This document shows positions 12,246 to 23,705 of a stretch of 64,000 nucleotides of DNA, piece after piece. This DNA comes from Sambucus nigra (lineage: Eukaryota; Streptophyta; Magnoliopsida; Dipsacales; Adoxaceae). The translations under genes were made by a program, and so were the position numbers. The stretch lies in the NCBI GenBank assembly GCA_949130495.1, contig OX422209.1:696801757-696865756 (forward strand), in the 5' to 3' direction. The stretch's first letter is position 1, and each line of letters starts with the position of its first letter. The notes below the pieces were generated by a model. That model was not told the origin of the DNA, did not search any database, and worked only from the letters and a program-made list of their open reading frames with translations.

Positions 12246-13955
12246 CTATTTCGGTAAAAAATAAAAAAATAGACCGAATATCAAATTAAAATCAAAATAT
12301 CCTATTACAAATTACAAAAAGTAGTAACACCCTTCCTAACCCTAGAATGGAGTAGCGTAAGTCTCTTTGTCTACAAACTTCATCTTCTTCCATTTTTAAA
12401 CTTTGTCTTCATTCGTGTGTCTTGAAATCAAAAAATGCGTACCTACACACTTGATACAACAAACATATACGTTCGTGACGCATCGAGTATTGAACAAAGT
12501 AAGCATATATAAATTCTCCCCCATAATTCAAACTCATCAAAAACTCGATTTTAATTTTCTCTCCCCTTTTATTTTTATCGAAATAGATTAATATACAAAG
12601 AAGTAAAAACAATAAAGATTAAGTGCAAAACATCATGACGAAGAAAATATATCATCACATAAATATCCAAATCAAACACATGTAATGATCATCTCAAAGG
12701 CAAACAAACACCAACTATTTTTAAAAATGTACAACACACACACACACCATATATAATATATGTAAAATATATCAAAAATTTGACACACATATATAGGTAT
12801 GAATGACCACAAAAAATGACAAAAAATACATAAGTTTTACACACTAGCATAGTATCGATGTGTCCAAATGGTGGAATGGAATGAATGGGTGTGAACTAAA
12901 AACAAAAGAATTATAACCCAAACAGTCAAATATGTTAAAGAAGTTGTAATTGATCGCAAAACTTTATTAAACTAAGCTTTAGCCTTAAGTGACAAGTAAA
13001 GTTGAACTTAATGAACCAAACAAGCATAATGCAAACAAGCCTAGAATTTTAATGATTCCACAAATCAATAGCGTCATGACAAAATAAGTATTAACTAGGA
13101 TACATTGTCATTATTCAAACCCGTTGATATTTCCATCCAAACTCCCTCAAAATAATTATTTTCTTTTCTTTTGAATGAATATATCAAACTTAAATATATT
13201 GGCCCCTTTTTTGTCATATTATTTATTTTACGGCCTTAATTTGTTCTCGGACTCCATTAAACGGCAACTTCCACGACGTGATTATTATTCACTCACAAGC
13301 CTTTTCGCGTTCACTCATCATTTTTTCATATTAAAAAATTCCTCATGGACAGCGGTTCTTACATACACAAATCCTCCATATTCAAATAACATGTCGATGA
13401 TAAGATTAGTAGGAGAACATCTTACTAAGCTTAAATGTACATCATGAATTCAAAATCCAATAAGCTCGTACATGTGTGTATAAATAGGCATATACAAAGT
13501 CAAATCTATAAAGCAAGTCAAGTTCAAAACAACTCCATAAACATGGTTAAGATAAATTTAAGCATCTAAAGTCATAACCAAATGTTCTATCCACATGGAA
13601 ATTTGGTAATGAATTTGATTCAAACACACCAATATGCCACACCAAATGTGTAAAACTAAAATACACAAAGAAACGAAAATCTTTTCTAAATTTTTTCCAA
13701 AATATTTTTCAAAAATAAAATATTTTATATTTTCAAAAAATATATAAAACCAAAAATCTTTTTGTATTTTTCAAATATGACTCAATAAAAGAAAAATATA
13801 ATACAAAAAGTATACATGTCATAACACTAGAAAATATATATCATGAAGCATAACTAGCTTATGACAAACATGCAAACACAATCATCTATAAGATATAGTA
13901 AGAGAAGAATCATGTGCAAGCGGACAAGAATAAACTAGTCTATCATCTAGTGATG
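12246..13955 (-). other. Internal noncoding part of the SIRE-like element
   Basis: AT-rich. No integrase, reverse transcriptase or RNase H motif in either strand. Contains a CACACACACA run near 12736. Confidence 0.55.
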
Positions 13956-14684
13956 CTAAACATGATTTCCTAATACGAACTCATGTGTATTTAACGTGAT
14001 GGGTTTCGGGAACCAAAGAACACTAGACTTCAACTTCATAGGACTCTTTCGAAGATCAAAACAAAAAAGCCTAAGGCGACCTTTCCTAACACAATGTGAA
14101 CATGTGTAAACACGATGAAGGGTACCTATGGGTTGACCTTTTCTAACGTCCTTAGAGTTGGCTGACCCTCTAAAAAAACAATGGTCTTGGCTTTGGCAAT
14201 AGAAGCATGAGACCAAGACGAGCCAATACCATCACTCAATAAAATTTTTCAACTTCAAAATTTTTTACTCTTCCAATTTTAGTGACTCCTTTTTAAAATT
14301 TTCAATAATTCCTAAAAGGGTATCTCTCTCCCCCTCAAAAAAAACAAAATTTTCCCTAAGATTTTTTTCACGTGCCACAAAATCATCGATTAAAATATTT
14401 TTATCCTCTTTACCTGAACCACAAACTCTAGAATTTTAAAGTCCTCCAATTCTTTTTCTAAAAATAGGACTCTATTATTAGTCTCCTTTTTGGACAATTT
14501 TAAATCATTAAAGTCATGGTCCAAATCAAAAAATTTCTCACAATAAAAATCTCTTTGATTTTGAACCATTTGCGGATTTAAAACGATAATTTTCTTTTTT
14601 CAAAAATTTAATTCTTTTCGCAAGCGTTAAATTCAAACTATTTAAATCGTCAAAACGATGAGAATCCATCGAGAGTAAAAACAA
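13956..14684 (-). pseudogene. gag: gag remnant, SIRE-type
   Basis: The upstream part (minus, from about 14664) is a Leu/Lys-rich coiled-coil-like segment (LTLAKRIKFLKKEN) with stops. The downstream 86-codon frame (13956-14216) contains CSHCVRKGRLRLFC, a CCHC zinc knuckle whose histidine is now arginine, followed by VLWFPKP as in SIRE gag. The N-terminal gag domain is missing, since the primer site is under 100 bp from the coiled-coil part. The protein would have coated element RNA. It is now non-functional. Confidence 0.6.
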
Positions 14685-14756
14685 GTATAGGAGTGATGAA
14701 CAAAATTACCCAAAAAGCAGGTAAACAAGATCAAACATAATAAATTAGTGTAACCT

Positions 14757-14768
14757 GCTTTGATACCA
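14757..14768 (-). promoter_or_regulatory. Primer-binding site of the SIRE-like element
   Basis: Minus strand TGGTATCAAAGC, one change from the initiator tRNA-Met site, two bases from the LTR at 14771. Confidence 0.8.
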
Positions 14769-14770
14769 AT

Positions 14771-15788
14771 CGTAAGTGTGAGAACACTCGCAAAGGATGA
14801 TTTCACCAAAAATTACAATACCAATTTCAAATATGCGAAAGCGACTTTTAAAAAACTTGTTTATCCTAAGTATACAACTATGTGATAAAACTAGATAAAT
14901 CAAACCATTCAAAATACGACAAGGCCAAGTTTCAGGAAAAAAAACCTTTCGGGTAAAAACCCTTATTCACTTAGAAATTTACACGAGAGTCAACTTAAAG
15001 ACTACTTGATCCCTCCCAAGCATAACGCGCTATTCTTCAAAAATCTCTAAGGAGCAACTATAACTCTCACAAGAGTCACATGATCGCAGTCCTCCTAATT
15101 AGCCTCAACATTCATCTTCAGCAGTGAATCCCCATAGGTATCACAAGTCAGAAATGAAGATCCTCTCCACCAAGGTGTATGCAATAGATACAAAATTTTT
15201 TAGGGTTCTAAACTAATTCACAAGAATAATATATAAGGATGCCTTTTTGTGAATTAAAAAAGTGTTTTTCAGCACAAAACTTCAAGAAATTTTACACCGG
15301 ATATGTAAAAATGTATTTGAAAAATTCTTAAACAAGTTTAATCACGAAACAGGTATTTATAAAAAACTTGAGTCGAAAGGGTCGTTCGAATGACATCTTG
15401 ATCTCATTCGAACGACTTCTCATGTCGTTAGATCCCAGGCATCAAACGTCGTTAAAAAAACCAAACAATGTGATGTCGTTAGATGTATTGCTTCAAGCAA
15501 CCTTCAAGTGAGATTAAGAAATTTTGACACAAGAATTCTTTTTGAAAAAAATCTTTTTAAAATAATGAAAAAGACCCGTTTGTGTTTTGATAAAAAATAA
15601 ACATCCCATATATAATTCCATTAATTAATTTAAACTCAAAATTCATTTTATACCTTTCGGGATGTCGGGAAGTCTTCAAATTTGGAGATGCTTGATTTTG
15701 GTTCGTCTTCTCAGTGCGTGACAATTTGTAACGGGCCAAACTAGCCTAACACTATGCTATTAACAACGTCAGAAAAATTATTCTAACA
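14771..15788 (-). repeat. 5' LTR of the SIRE-like element
   Basis: Holds two TTCGAA palindromes (15381-15394 and 15403-15416) directly upstream, on the minus strand, of a TATA box at 15354-15361 (TATAAATACC). Confidence 0.8.
15354..15361 (-). promoter_or_regulatory. LTR TATA box
   Basis: TATAAATA on the minus strand, 20-55 bp downstream of the TTCGAA palindromes in the 5' LTR. Confidence 0.6.
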
Positions 15789-15793
15789 ATTAT

Positions 15794-18700
15794 TTCATTA
15801 CAGAAGAATTTATAGGCTATTGTGAGGGGATATAATGTTGTTTACTGTTAGAACCATGTATTTACGTGGGTTTGAGTGTTGGTAAAAGTTTCATGGAGTT
15901 TCACGAAGATTTGGAAGAGTTAAGGCCATTTTTTCATGAATTTGTGAAGTGGAGAAGAATTTGTCAACATTGGACATATCTTAAATTTAGAACTAATTGA
16001 TTCGTAAAGAGGATCGATCTGATTTCTAGGACAAATCAATCTGATCAGGTGCAGGCAGCCAGATGGTTGTTTAATGGTGTTTTTCATAGGATTTTCTTGG
16101 TAGTTCTTCTTCATCTCCCTTCCAAATAAGGTTTGATTAGTTTCAAGAAAGAAAGATCTTCAAGAACACTTGTTAATGATAAAGTAGAATTCAATTTGGA
16201 CTTCATGTTAAAGTAAAATCTTCTGCAATAAGGAATCTTGGGCTTAAAGAGTTCTAATTCATGAAAACGTTTAGGCCTTGATGAAAGGGGTAAATTTTAT
16301 CCTTATATTTCTATTTGCATTTATTTAATATTTTCATGTGTGTCCCTTTATTGTTATGTTGCATATTTAGCATGATAATTGAATTAGTTAAGAACACCCG
16401 TTTTATGGACAACATGGATTTATATTAACATCAGCCTAGATCGTTGTTTATTCTTAAAATTCACTCTTCTTTATTCATTTTAAAATTAAATTTAACCGAG
16501 CTAATAAATTTAAAGGTGTAAATTATATTTTGACATCCGGGATTTCTTTTAATTTAAAAATGATTTTATTTTTAGCAAATTAAAATAGTGAGATCTAGTA
16601 ATTTAATTTGTACAAGTAAACTATAAATTACCAAGGATTTAAATTTGGTATTTTATAATTGAATGAGTTGTTTAACAAACTACTCAAGTTTTTAAAATAC
16701 TAAGTGGGAGAGGGGTTTCAACATAAATTCAACGGTCTCCATCGGTGTGTTATGAATTAGTTGTGATTAACTACTTACATCAGTTAGTTTAACCCCCCAC
16801 AAATGGAATAAATTAGGGAGTCAAGGATTCATTAAACCTCTTAAGTGATAATTTTGAGAATTAGAATGTGAGGGGTTCAACCCCTACCCCTGAGTAAGTC
16901 CACGAGCAGGTTTTATCTCGAGGAGTTAACCAATGGTACACACTTATATATAATTAATGATAGCCTCCCCCATGGAGTCAGTACCATTAATTATGGAATC
17001 AAAAGTTGTCAGCTATTCATTGTGTTGGAAAGAAAGGTCGTGAACTGTCCAGATAGGATAATGAAATGTGAAAATTTGTCTGGTTCATGAAGAGGGGATT
17101 TAAGCCCCCAATGAGAAATCTCATCTCATAAGGGAACTAGGATGTCAAACGAAATATTTTTAAAAATGGCGGTTGAGGGATGCCACTTTAAAACTTAATC
17201 GAAATTATTGTCATATTTAATTAGAATTTTTTTTTTTCAATTTGATGATTCTAAGATTTCAAAATGAATTTAAATATGTCTACCTATTATTCGTCTTAAA
17301 GTTTAAACTCTTAATCCACAATTCTTAGTAGTATTTTAAATTTGCGATGGGATTAACTCCTCGCGTAAGTTAGGTTGGAACTCACACAGATGGTTTTAAT
17401 CATGGAATCACTGTATCTTAAAATATATATGTTAATTATTTTAAATTAAGTATTATATGTGTTCGCCCCCCCCCCCCCCCCCCCCCAATGAGGAAGTTCT
17501 ACGTGTACAAGTTTAATTTCAAAGAAATAATCGACGCAGATTTTTTTAACACCTTTATTATTTGATGACACTCAATTAAGAATCATGTTCTTGAAATGAT
17601 CTCTATAATTGATTAAACTAAGGATTATTTGGATTAGATATGGTGGGAATCCTCGGTACCATTTCGTATTTCGGGAGTGAGAATCATCGGTAGACAAAGG
17701 CCGACGTTAGATATTTAGGAATAACGTTACTTCTTTCCCGAAAGGGATGGACAATGATAAGGATAAGTCTCGGGTACAACGATTTCGAGTTAAGAAAGGT
17801 TCTAATTCCTCGATGATAGTGGAATAGCTGAAATATAGGTATCTCATTATAAGTAGTTAGAAATTTTATAGGAATAATGTTCGATTTTTCCTTAATTTGT
17901 AAGGAAATGACATGGTGATGGTTTGTCTCTTAAAAGTAAATGCATAATTTATGGCCCTTTCATGGTAAATTGGGATGTAGACTTGAGAATTACAAATCAG
18001 GGCTGCAACTCATTGCAGAGGTTCTAGATAACAGGGCAATTACTTAAAAGAGGGATGTTACTATTTATGGGCAATTAGAATAAGGCAACAGTATATGTAG
18101 TGGGATATCTTTTTAGATTATGGTGATGAAATAAAGATAATGCGGGTAAATTATTTAATGTGCTTGGGTTTTACAAAAGTTGATTTCAATTTTCTAAATT
18201 GGTTTTGAACAAATATTCGATTGATTTCATTAAATTATTTAATCAAATTTCCAAATCTTTTATATGTTCAGTAAATTGATAAATAATTTATACATTGTAA
18301 GTTTCTCTCACCAATACTCCTAATTAGTCAATTAAAAATTTAATGGACATTCGTTAAAAAGAAATTTTCCTTCTAAGAGCCAAATACAATCTTGACACTT
18401 ACTCTTAGGTTATTTTTATTCCGAAAACAATTTGAAGACTGATATAAAATTGAAAATTGAGTCCCTTGGAAGTGGAGGCACTTTTAGTGTTTAATCCCAT
18501 TTAAATGTAAAATGACAAAGGGGCTTGCATGGCCTAAATCTAAAGAGCCAAAGGTGTATAAGAAATGTTTTAAATTTTTTTAAGTTTGGTTACTATCCAG
18601 TCTAGATGTGGTTTTGAGTGATCCATCAATTTCATTGATGATAACTAGAAGGTTTGGCTATGTTTACCTTACGCACCACAAGTCTGAAGCCTTTGATTAG

Positions 18701-19683
18701 TTCAAAGTATGAAAGGTTAAGGTGGAGCATAAGGAAGGTACACTAATCCAAATTTAATGATATGATCATAGTAGTGTTTACCTCTTGGGATAGTTAAGGA
18801 ATCATTTATCGGAGGTTTGGGATTTCATATTAATTGTGTACACTAGGAAGTTCTCTTTGGAATGGTGTAGAGGAAAGGAAGGAGTAAGGCTCTTTTTGTT
18901 ATGCTAGGGTACATGGTAAGTTATTCAGGACTATAACATTCTTGTTGGGATTTTTTCGTTAAGACACGAAAATATAAACTTTAATTTAGTTTCTTATTAA
19001 TCGATAACTTCAACTCCCATTGAACATTCGAGTTGGCGTAAGTTCATTATAGGAATTTTCTAATTTGGGGTGCCCAGCACTCGTGCTGTGGAATGAGCCA
19101 AGAAAGTTGAAAATAAGGACATAGGTATATCCATTTTTTGGTTACCTCAAAGGCAACAAGGGTATTTTATATAATATTTGTAAGTAAAATAAGGTCATTG
19201 ATTACATTAATGCCCGATTCTTGTAAGAGGACTATGTTATAAACCACGGACCCAAGTGTAAGTTCGACTTATAAGATATAATGGAATATTATATTAACAG
19301 TGCTGTTAGACCAACCATGGAGGGTGAAATAAAACCTGATATAGATAATGCACTACCTTATCCACGTGGGAGCATTATTGATGATCAGGGTACATGTGTC
19401 ACTCATGCTGGATAACAAGTAGAGAAACATCATAATGGGATCCTCATGATTCATCACGAATGGTTAGTGTTTTAGCTAATCATATCGATATGATCCCATG
19501 TAAACATGAACCAAGACCCAAGAACTATAACGAGGCATTCCAAGACAAGGAATTTTTCTTAGACTTATGACTATGGATACCAAAAGGGTTTCAAGGTATT
19601 CTAATCAAGTTTTGGGACCTGTAGACTTATTGATGGGGTAAAACCCATCGAGCACAAGAAGTTAAAAGATAGATAGATGGAAA
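15794..19683 (+). pseudogene. Host copia gag, integrase and start of reverse transcriptase, decayed
   Basis: Relics in order: a CCHC-like remnant with GKKGR near 17026-17067; the integrase core near 18610-18720, where FGYVYLTHHKSEAF matches the usual 'yGYVYLM.HKSE.F' of copia; an eroded 'WNGV.ERRN'-like stretch near 18857-18885; then the linker PRPKNYNEAFQDKEF and a 'Q V.. PVDL' block of reverse transcriptase just before the chromovirus insertion at 19689. Every frame is broken many times. Integrase ahead of reverse transcriptase is what places it in Ty1/copia. Confidence 0.6.
17466..17486. repeat. Poly-C tract
   Basis: 21 consecutive C in the host copia relic. Confidence 0.95.
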
Positions 19684-19688
19684 GGTGC

Positions 19689-20860
19689 TGTGACAACCCG
19701 CTTATTAAAATTAGAGGTGGCCAGCCCGATACTCCGATAATTATAAGAATCATAGATGGTCCATTCTTAGCATCACTGTAGTATAATTAGTATACGAGAT
19801 AACGACCCATTTATTTTAGAAAACGGATTGTCAAAATTATTTTGTAAGTAAAGAAAAATATTTAAACAATTCAAATTTAAAAGAAGGTGAAATAAATAAA
19901 GACAGATAAGAGATCAACAGTCATATACATCAAAATAACCGAATAAGCTGTCGGTTAACATACCCTTACAAGCAGGTTACACCGAGTATTAAAGTACAAT
20001 ATCACATTATATAATACAATTACAAAACTTGGGCAACACGCCCGAATATGTATACTGATCATAACTAGAATACAAAAAGATAGAAGCGTCTATATCAAAT
20101 ATCCCATAAAATCTGCAAAGTGTTATAGGTCCAGGACACTGGGATAAAAAAGTAAATACGTGCGTCCTTGCGGTGGAGCACTTGGGCGAATATAGAATTC
20201 ATGCAAAACAAAGAGATATAAACGATTCAGGGCCCAGCTTAATATGATCACCAGGTGAATAAAGTGCATGACAGTTATGAATATTTAATCATCATGAATA
20301 AGCTTGTTTCGCTCTCCACAGATAATGATAAGAAATCTCACCTCTCAATCTAAAAGAACAACCTAGCGCAATATTAAGGACAATTATTCATATTCATTTA
20401 TGCATGAAAATATAGATAAATTTTACTTCATGAGATTCCATTTCAGTTTTTCACCATTTAACTTCACAGTTCCTTTTCTCTTTAGGAAACATATTCAAAG
20501 CAATTGATTTCCCAAAATGCTTTATCCTCTATAAAAATTTTGCTTTAATAAGAATACTTATAATCACATCATATAACGATTCTAAGACCATTCTTCTGAG
20601 TTCCCCCACTGGATGCTCCCCTAAATAGCTATCATCTTCCAGGGCCTATCACCAAGACAACCTGGGCATCCTACAACGCGTGACGTCAGGAAGCGGTCAT
20701 ATACCTTCGACAGTGAGTCATAACCACACCCGAAATTACCTCACTTCGAATAATAATCACCCAATATATAATAACCAGTCCTATGACCGAGGACTCTATT
20801 CACCCTGCATTCACTAGACAGGGGACTTCACCTCATGCGTGTAACTTCCTTTATGATAGG
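19689..20860 (-). repeat. Chromovirus 3' LTR, first segment
   Basis: Matches 33575-34748. Interrupted at 20860 by the nested family N element; with the second segment (27302-28819) it totals 2690 bp, the same as the other LTR. Confidence 0.88.
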
Positions 20861-21265
20861 TGATAATACGCAAATATTACGTATTTCATCCGTCGAACCT
20901 ACGCATTCTAGCCTCCTCGGGTGCCTTAATCTCTATATTTAATCCCGTTAACCAGAAAACCTCGGTTTATATTGTTAACATGCTATATGAGGTATAATTG
21001 GGCTTTTGTAGGTATTTAGGTACCACGTATGGGATTCAGACGCATTCCGCGCAATTTCCGTATGCAACCGCACGTTCAAGGGAATTTTAGTCATTTTATA
21101 GATTGGGCACCTGGCCCAACATCTTCATGGAAGTTGTATCCCTCCTCGCAAGCTTCGCGTGGTCGCAAACGGTGCTCGATTCCGATTCAGAACGAAGAAG
21201 TTACGACAATTTTAGCGGAGAAGAAATGCAAGCCAAAACAGGGGAAAATGCAGTATGCCCCTGCT

Positions 21266-21365
21266 TGATCGATCGATCGACCAAATGGTAGATCGATCGA
21301 CCCTTCCCATTTTTTCCCCGTCTTATATGATCGATCGATCGACCAAATGGTAGATCGATCGACCC
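21266..21365. promoter_or_regulatory. Two direct-repeat GATCGATC palindrome cassettes
   Basis: Each 38-bp cassette has GATCGATCGATCGACC, a short AAATGGTA spacer and GATCGATCGACC. The two copies have a 62-bp period. The same pair is at 26168-26205 and 26230-26267 in the 3' LTR. Position 65-165 bp above the TATA box suggests a promoter-proximal element; function is inferred. Confidence 0.55.
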
Positions 21366-21430
21366 CCTGTTTTTCAGCAGATATTTCGCATTTCTTTTCT
21401 CTTTTCTTTTCTAATTTAATTCCCACTTGG

Positions 21431-21438
21431 TATATAAG
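21431..21438 (+). promoter_or_regulatory. LTR TATA box
   Basis: GGTATATAAGCC in the 5' LTR. The 3' LTR has GGTATGTAAGCC at the same place. Confidence 0.65.
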
Positions 21439-22397
21439 CCAATGTTGATGTAATAAATAGTAGGTGAACTTTTTAGAGAGTTTTAGAAGATAGAATAGTT
21501 AGGGTTTGGGTGATTTTCTTATTTCTTCTCTATTTCTTCTTGGATTGACACACTTTTGGGCTTGAATGTTGACTATTCATCATCCTCTCCATTAATATAG
21601 TTTGTATTTCTTCATTTGTTGCTTTCTAGTTAATTTACAAGCTTTCTAATTTTGGTTTACATGCTTTATTTACATGCTTTGATTACTTGCTTTGTAGTGT
21701 AATTTTACCGCGTTCATTTTCCGCTTTCCATTTATCGCGTTTTTAACATGCTTTCTAGGTAACTTAAATTAGGTTGTGTTTGAATTGAACTCACTCGAGT
21801 TGACGCGTTTCTTTGCTTTGGTGATGGAGTTTACGGGTCTATTTCGAGTGCGTTGTCCTAGTTATTATGCCTAGGAGATTTGACGGGGCATATCATGTAT
21901 GTCCCGTGCTTACGACCTTTCGCGTGTAATTTTTCGGGATATTTGTTGACGCCAAAATCTTATTAGGCTTTTATGATGATTTAGGGCATAACAACCCTTG
22001 ATTTAATTAACTGTCGAAATGAGACGGATTTGTAATAACTCGACGACCCATGTAACCATTTTATACTAGTTAACTCGGGTGAGGGATATTCGACGCAACC
22101 TGTAGTTTTACTCGCTTTGTTAACCTAGTTTCATTTCCCTCGCCCAGATTAATCATTTCCCTTTTATGCATCATTTCCTTTTTAGTTTCTAATCATCTTT
22201 TACACTTTTATTTCGGATTATTAAATCACTTAAATTCTAGCAACTTGTCTCTGTGGATTTTCGATACCCGACTTACCGCTATACTCACCCGTTGAGTGTA
22301 GTCGTAGTTTAGGTTTTTGTATAGTTCAGGTGAGCCGAACATTAAACGACCGGCGCGTAGGTGACTCTCGCGCCGCGGCAAAACCCTGCCTATCAAA

Positions 22398-22415
22398 TGG
22401 CGCCGTTGCCGGGGA
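22398..22415 (+). promoter_or_regulatory. Primer-binding site, tRNA-Asp
   Basis: TGGCGCCGTTGCCGGGGA is an 18-base complement of the 3' end of plant tRNA-Asp, two bases after the LTR end. Confidence 0.9.
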
Positions 22416-22551
22416 TGAGTTTGTTTTTTACTTTATTTGATTTAGTATTTCATAGTATTTTCTTTCTATTTGTATTATTTGCTAACATTTTGCAGGACTT
22501 CCACATTTGAGCACTTAGAAAGCTCGAATTCTTTCCGCGCGCACTTATTTT

Positions 22552-23705
22552 ATGGAATCTGCCATTCGAGCCATTTTGGGGGTAAGCATGTCTTATTCCA
22601 ATTCTTTCGGTAATCCTTGTTATAATTCTCAAAATTCTCGCAAACCTATGACTTTCGGTGAATACTTAGCATCCCAAAGTGTAACAAATTCAAACATGAC
22701 TTTGGGCGAGTACAAAGAAAGTCAAAACTTAGGTTATTGGAATTTTGATGATGATGATAATGATTTTGGGCCTTTACCTCCTTATAATAGGAATTTTGAA
22801 ACGAATTGCAATAGTTTTCAAAATTCCTATAATAATGAGTTTTCGTTTAAGTCCGATGGAAATTTTCAAAGTTCCCATTCTAATGCATTCGCACCTCGAC
22901 CTATGACATTCGGTGAGGGTTTGCGTATGTATGAAAATGAGAAACTTGAAAATCGCTATCGGGAAGAAAATCATTCGTGGGAACATGAGTTGGATCTATT
23001 ATTTGAGTCTGACGACGATTTTGCTTCCGAGACTTTCGAGGTCGACGAATGTTTTGAACCAAATGAGGTACTTGTGCCTACTTTGTAACAAGCCATTCTA
23101 GACTTTGCCCATTGCGTAATAGATATTGAAAGTGAGGACGATAATGACGTAATATCTATTTGCAATGAAATGATTTCTTCTTTGGCCCCCAAAGAAGAAC
23201 ATTTCATTCAAAATGATATTATTTCCTTTGAAATTCCAACTTCATGCGATGATGATTCATCTCATGAGTTTGAATTTCTTTCATCCCCATTTTCATTCTC
23301 TATTACCCCACCGGAACAAGTACCCGGTGATTCGGTTTCAAACTTTAATGTTTTAAATCCTATCGCCGATGAGGAGTACTTGCTCGAGTCGCCTCCACAA
23401 TCGCATCTTTGCCCTTGTGTTCGCCGCCTCCCATTCCAACTTCAAAATCCTTGGGAGGATATTCGGCTTTTCTGGGTCCCCACTTATTTTTGTCACCCGT
23501 TCAATCCAAACCCCCCATCGTCCCTCCAAAACTTTTAATTGGCGATGGTTCATTTCTTTCGCCTTACACATGCCTTCCGTTGTGCAAACAAAATTCATAT
23601 TTTTCGGAAGGCATGCTTGTATGTGAGGGTACACCGGTTATCCTCCAAAGTCAAATCGTTCTTATCGTGGACCCTCAGCTATTTAGACTTCTAGTGTACA
23701 GTTAG
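22552..23705 (+). CDS. Family N ORF, acidic protein of unknown function (in-frame stop, -1 shift)
   Basis: I do not recognise this protein. The first frame (22552-23088, 178 codons) has three copies of a short motif, MTFGEYL, MTLGEYK and MTFGEGL (residues 33-39, 49-55, 118-124), within Asn/Ser/Phe-rich sequence, and acidic runs such as DDDDND. After one in-frame TAA (23086-23088) the same frame stays open for 149 codons to 23538 and remains acidic (CDDDSSHEFEF). The C-terminal part continues in the -1 frame to 23705 (LGGYSAFLG ... LLVYS), and the old copy at 1473-2399 shows the same switch. Zinc knuckle, protease and polymerase motifs are absent. ATG 22552 is the first in frame; 22588 (MSYSNS) is an alternative. 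It may replace gag or help packaging, but that is speculation. Confidence 0.55.

Larger units (their letters stand above)
11206..15788 (-). mobile_element. SIRE/Maximus-like copia element, internally deleted
   Basis: Perfect 5-bp target duplication ATTAT (11201-11205, 15789-15793). The element starts TGTAAGCG at the left and ends CTAACA at the right. It has LTRs of 1025 and 1018 bp, a tRNA-Met primer site on the minus strand at 14757-14768 and a purine-rich tract at the other end. The internal region is only about 2.5 kb and holds just a gag remnant, so it is a deletion derivative that needed another element's enzymes. It split the leader of the host copia. Confidence 0.82.
20861..22395 (+). 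repeat. 5' LTR of young family N
   Basis: Starts TGATAATACGC, ends GCCTATCA. It carries about 21 bp near 20887-20907 that are absent from the 3' LTR. Two GATCGATC cassettes lie at 21266-21303 and 21328-21365, ahead of TATATAAG at 21431. Confidence 0.9.

Noticed and set aside
21187..21426. Frames with repeated SIDLPFGRSID peptides in family N LTRs
   Set aside because: Translations of the GATCGATC cassettes; lie upstream of the TATA box, so not expected in the transcript start.
22971..23207. Ser-rich minus-strand frame
   Set aside because: Antisense shadow of the acidic family N ORF.
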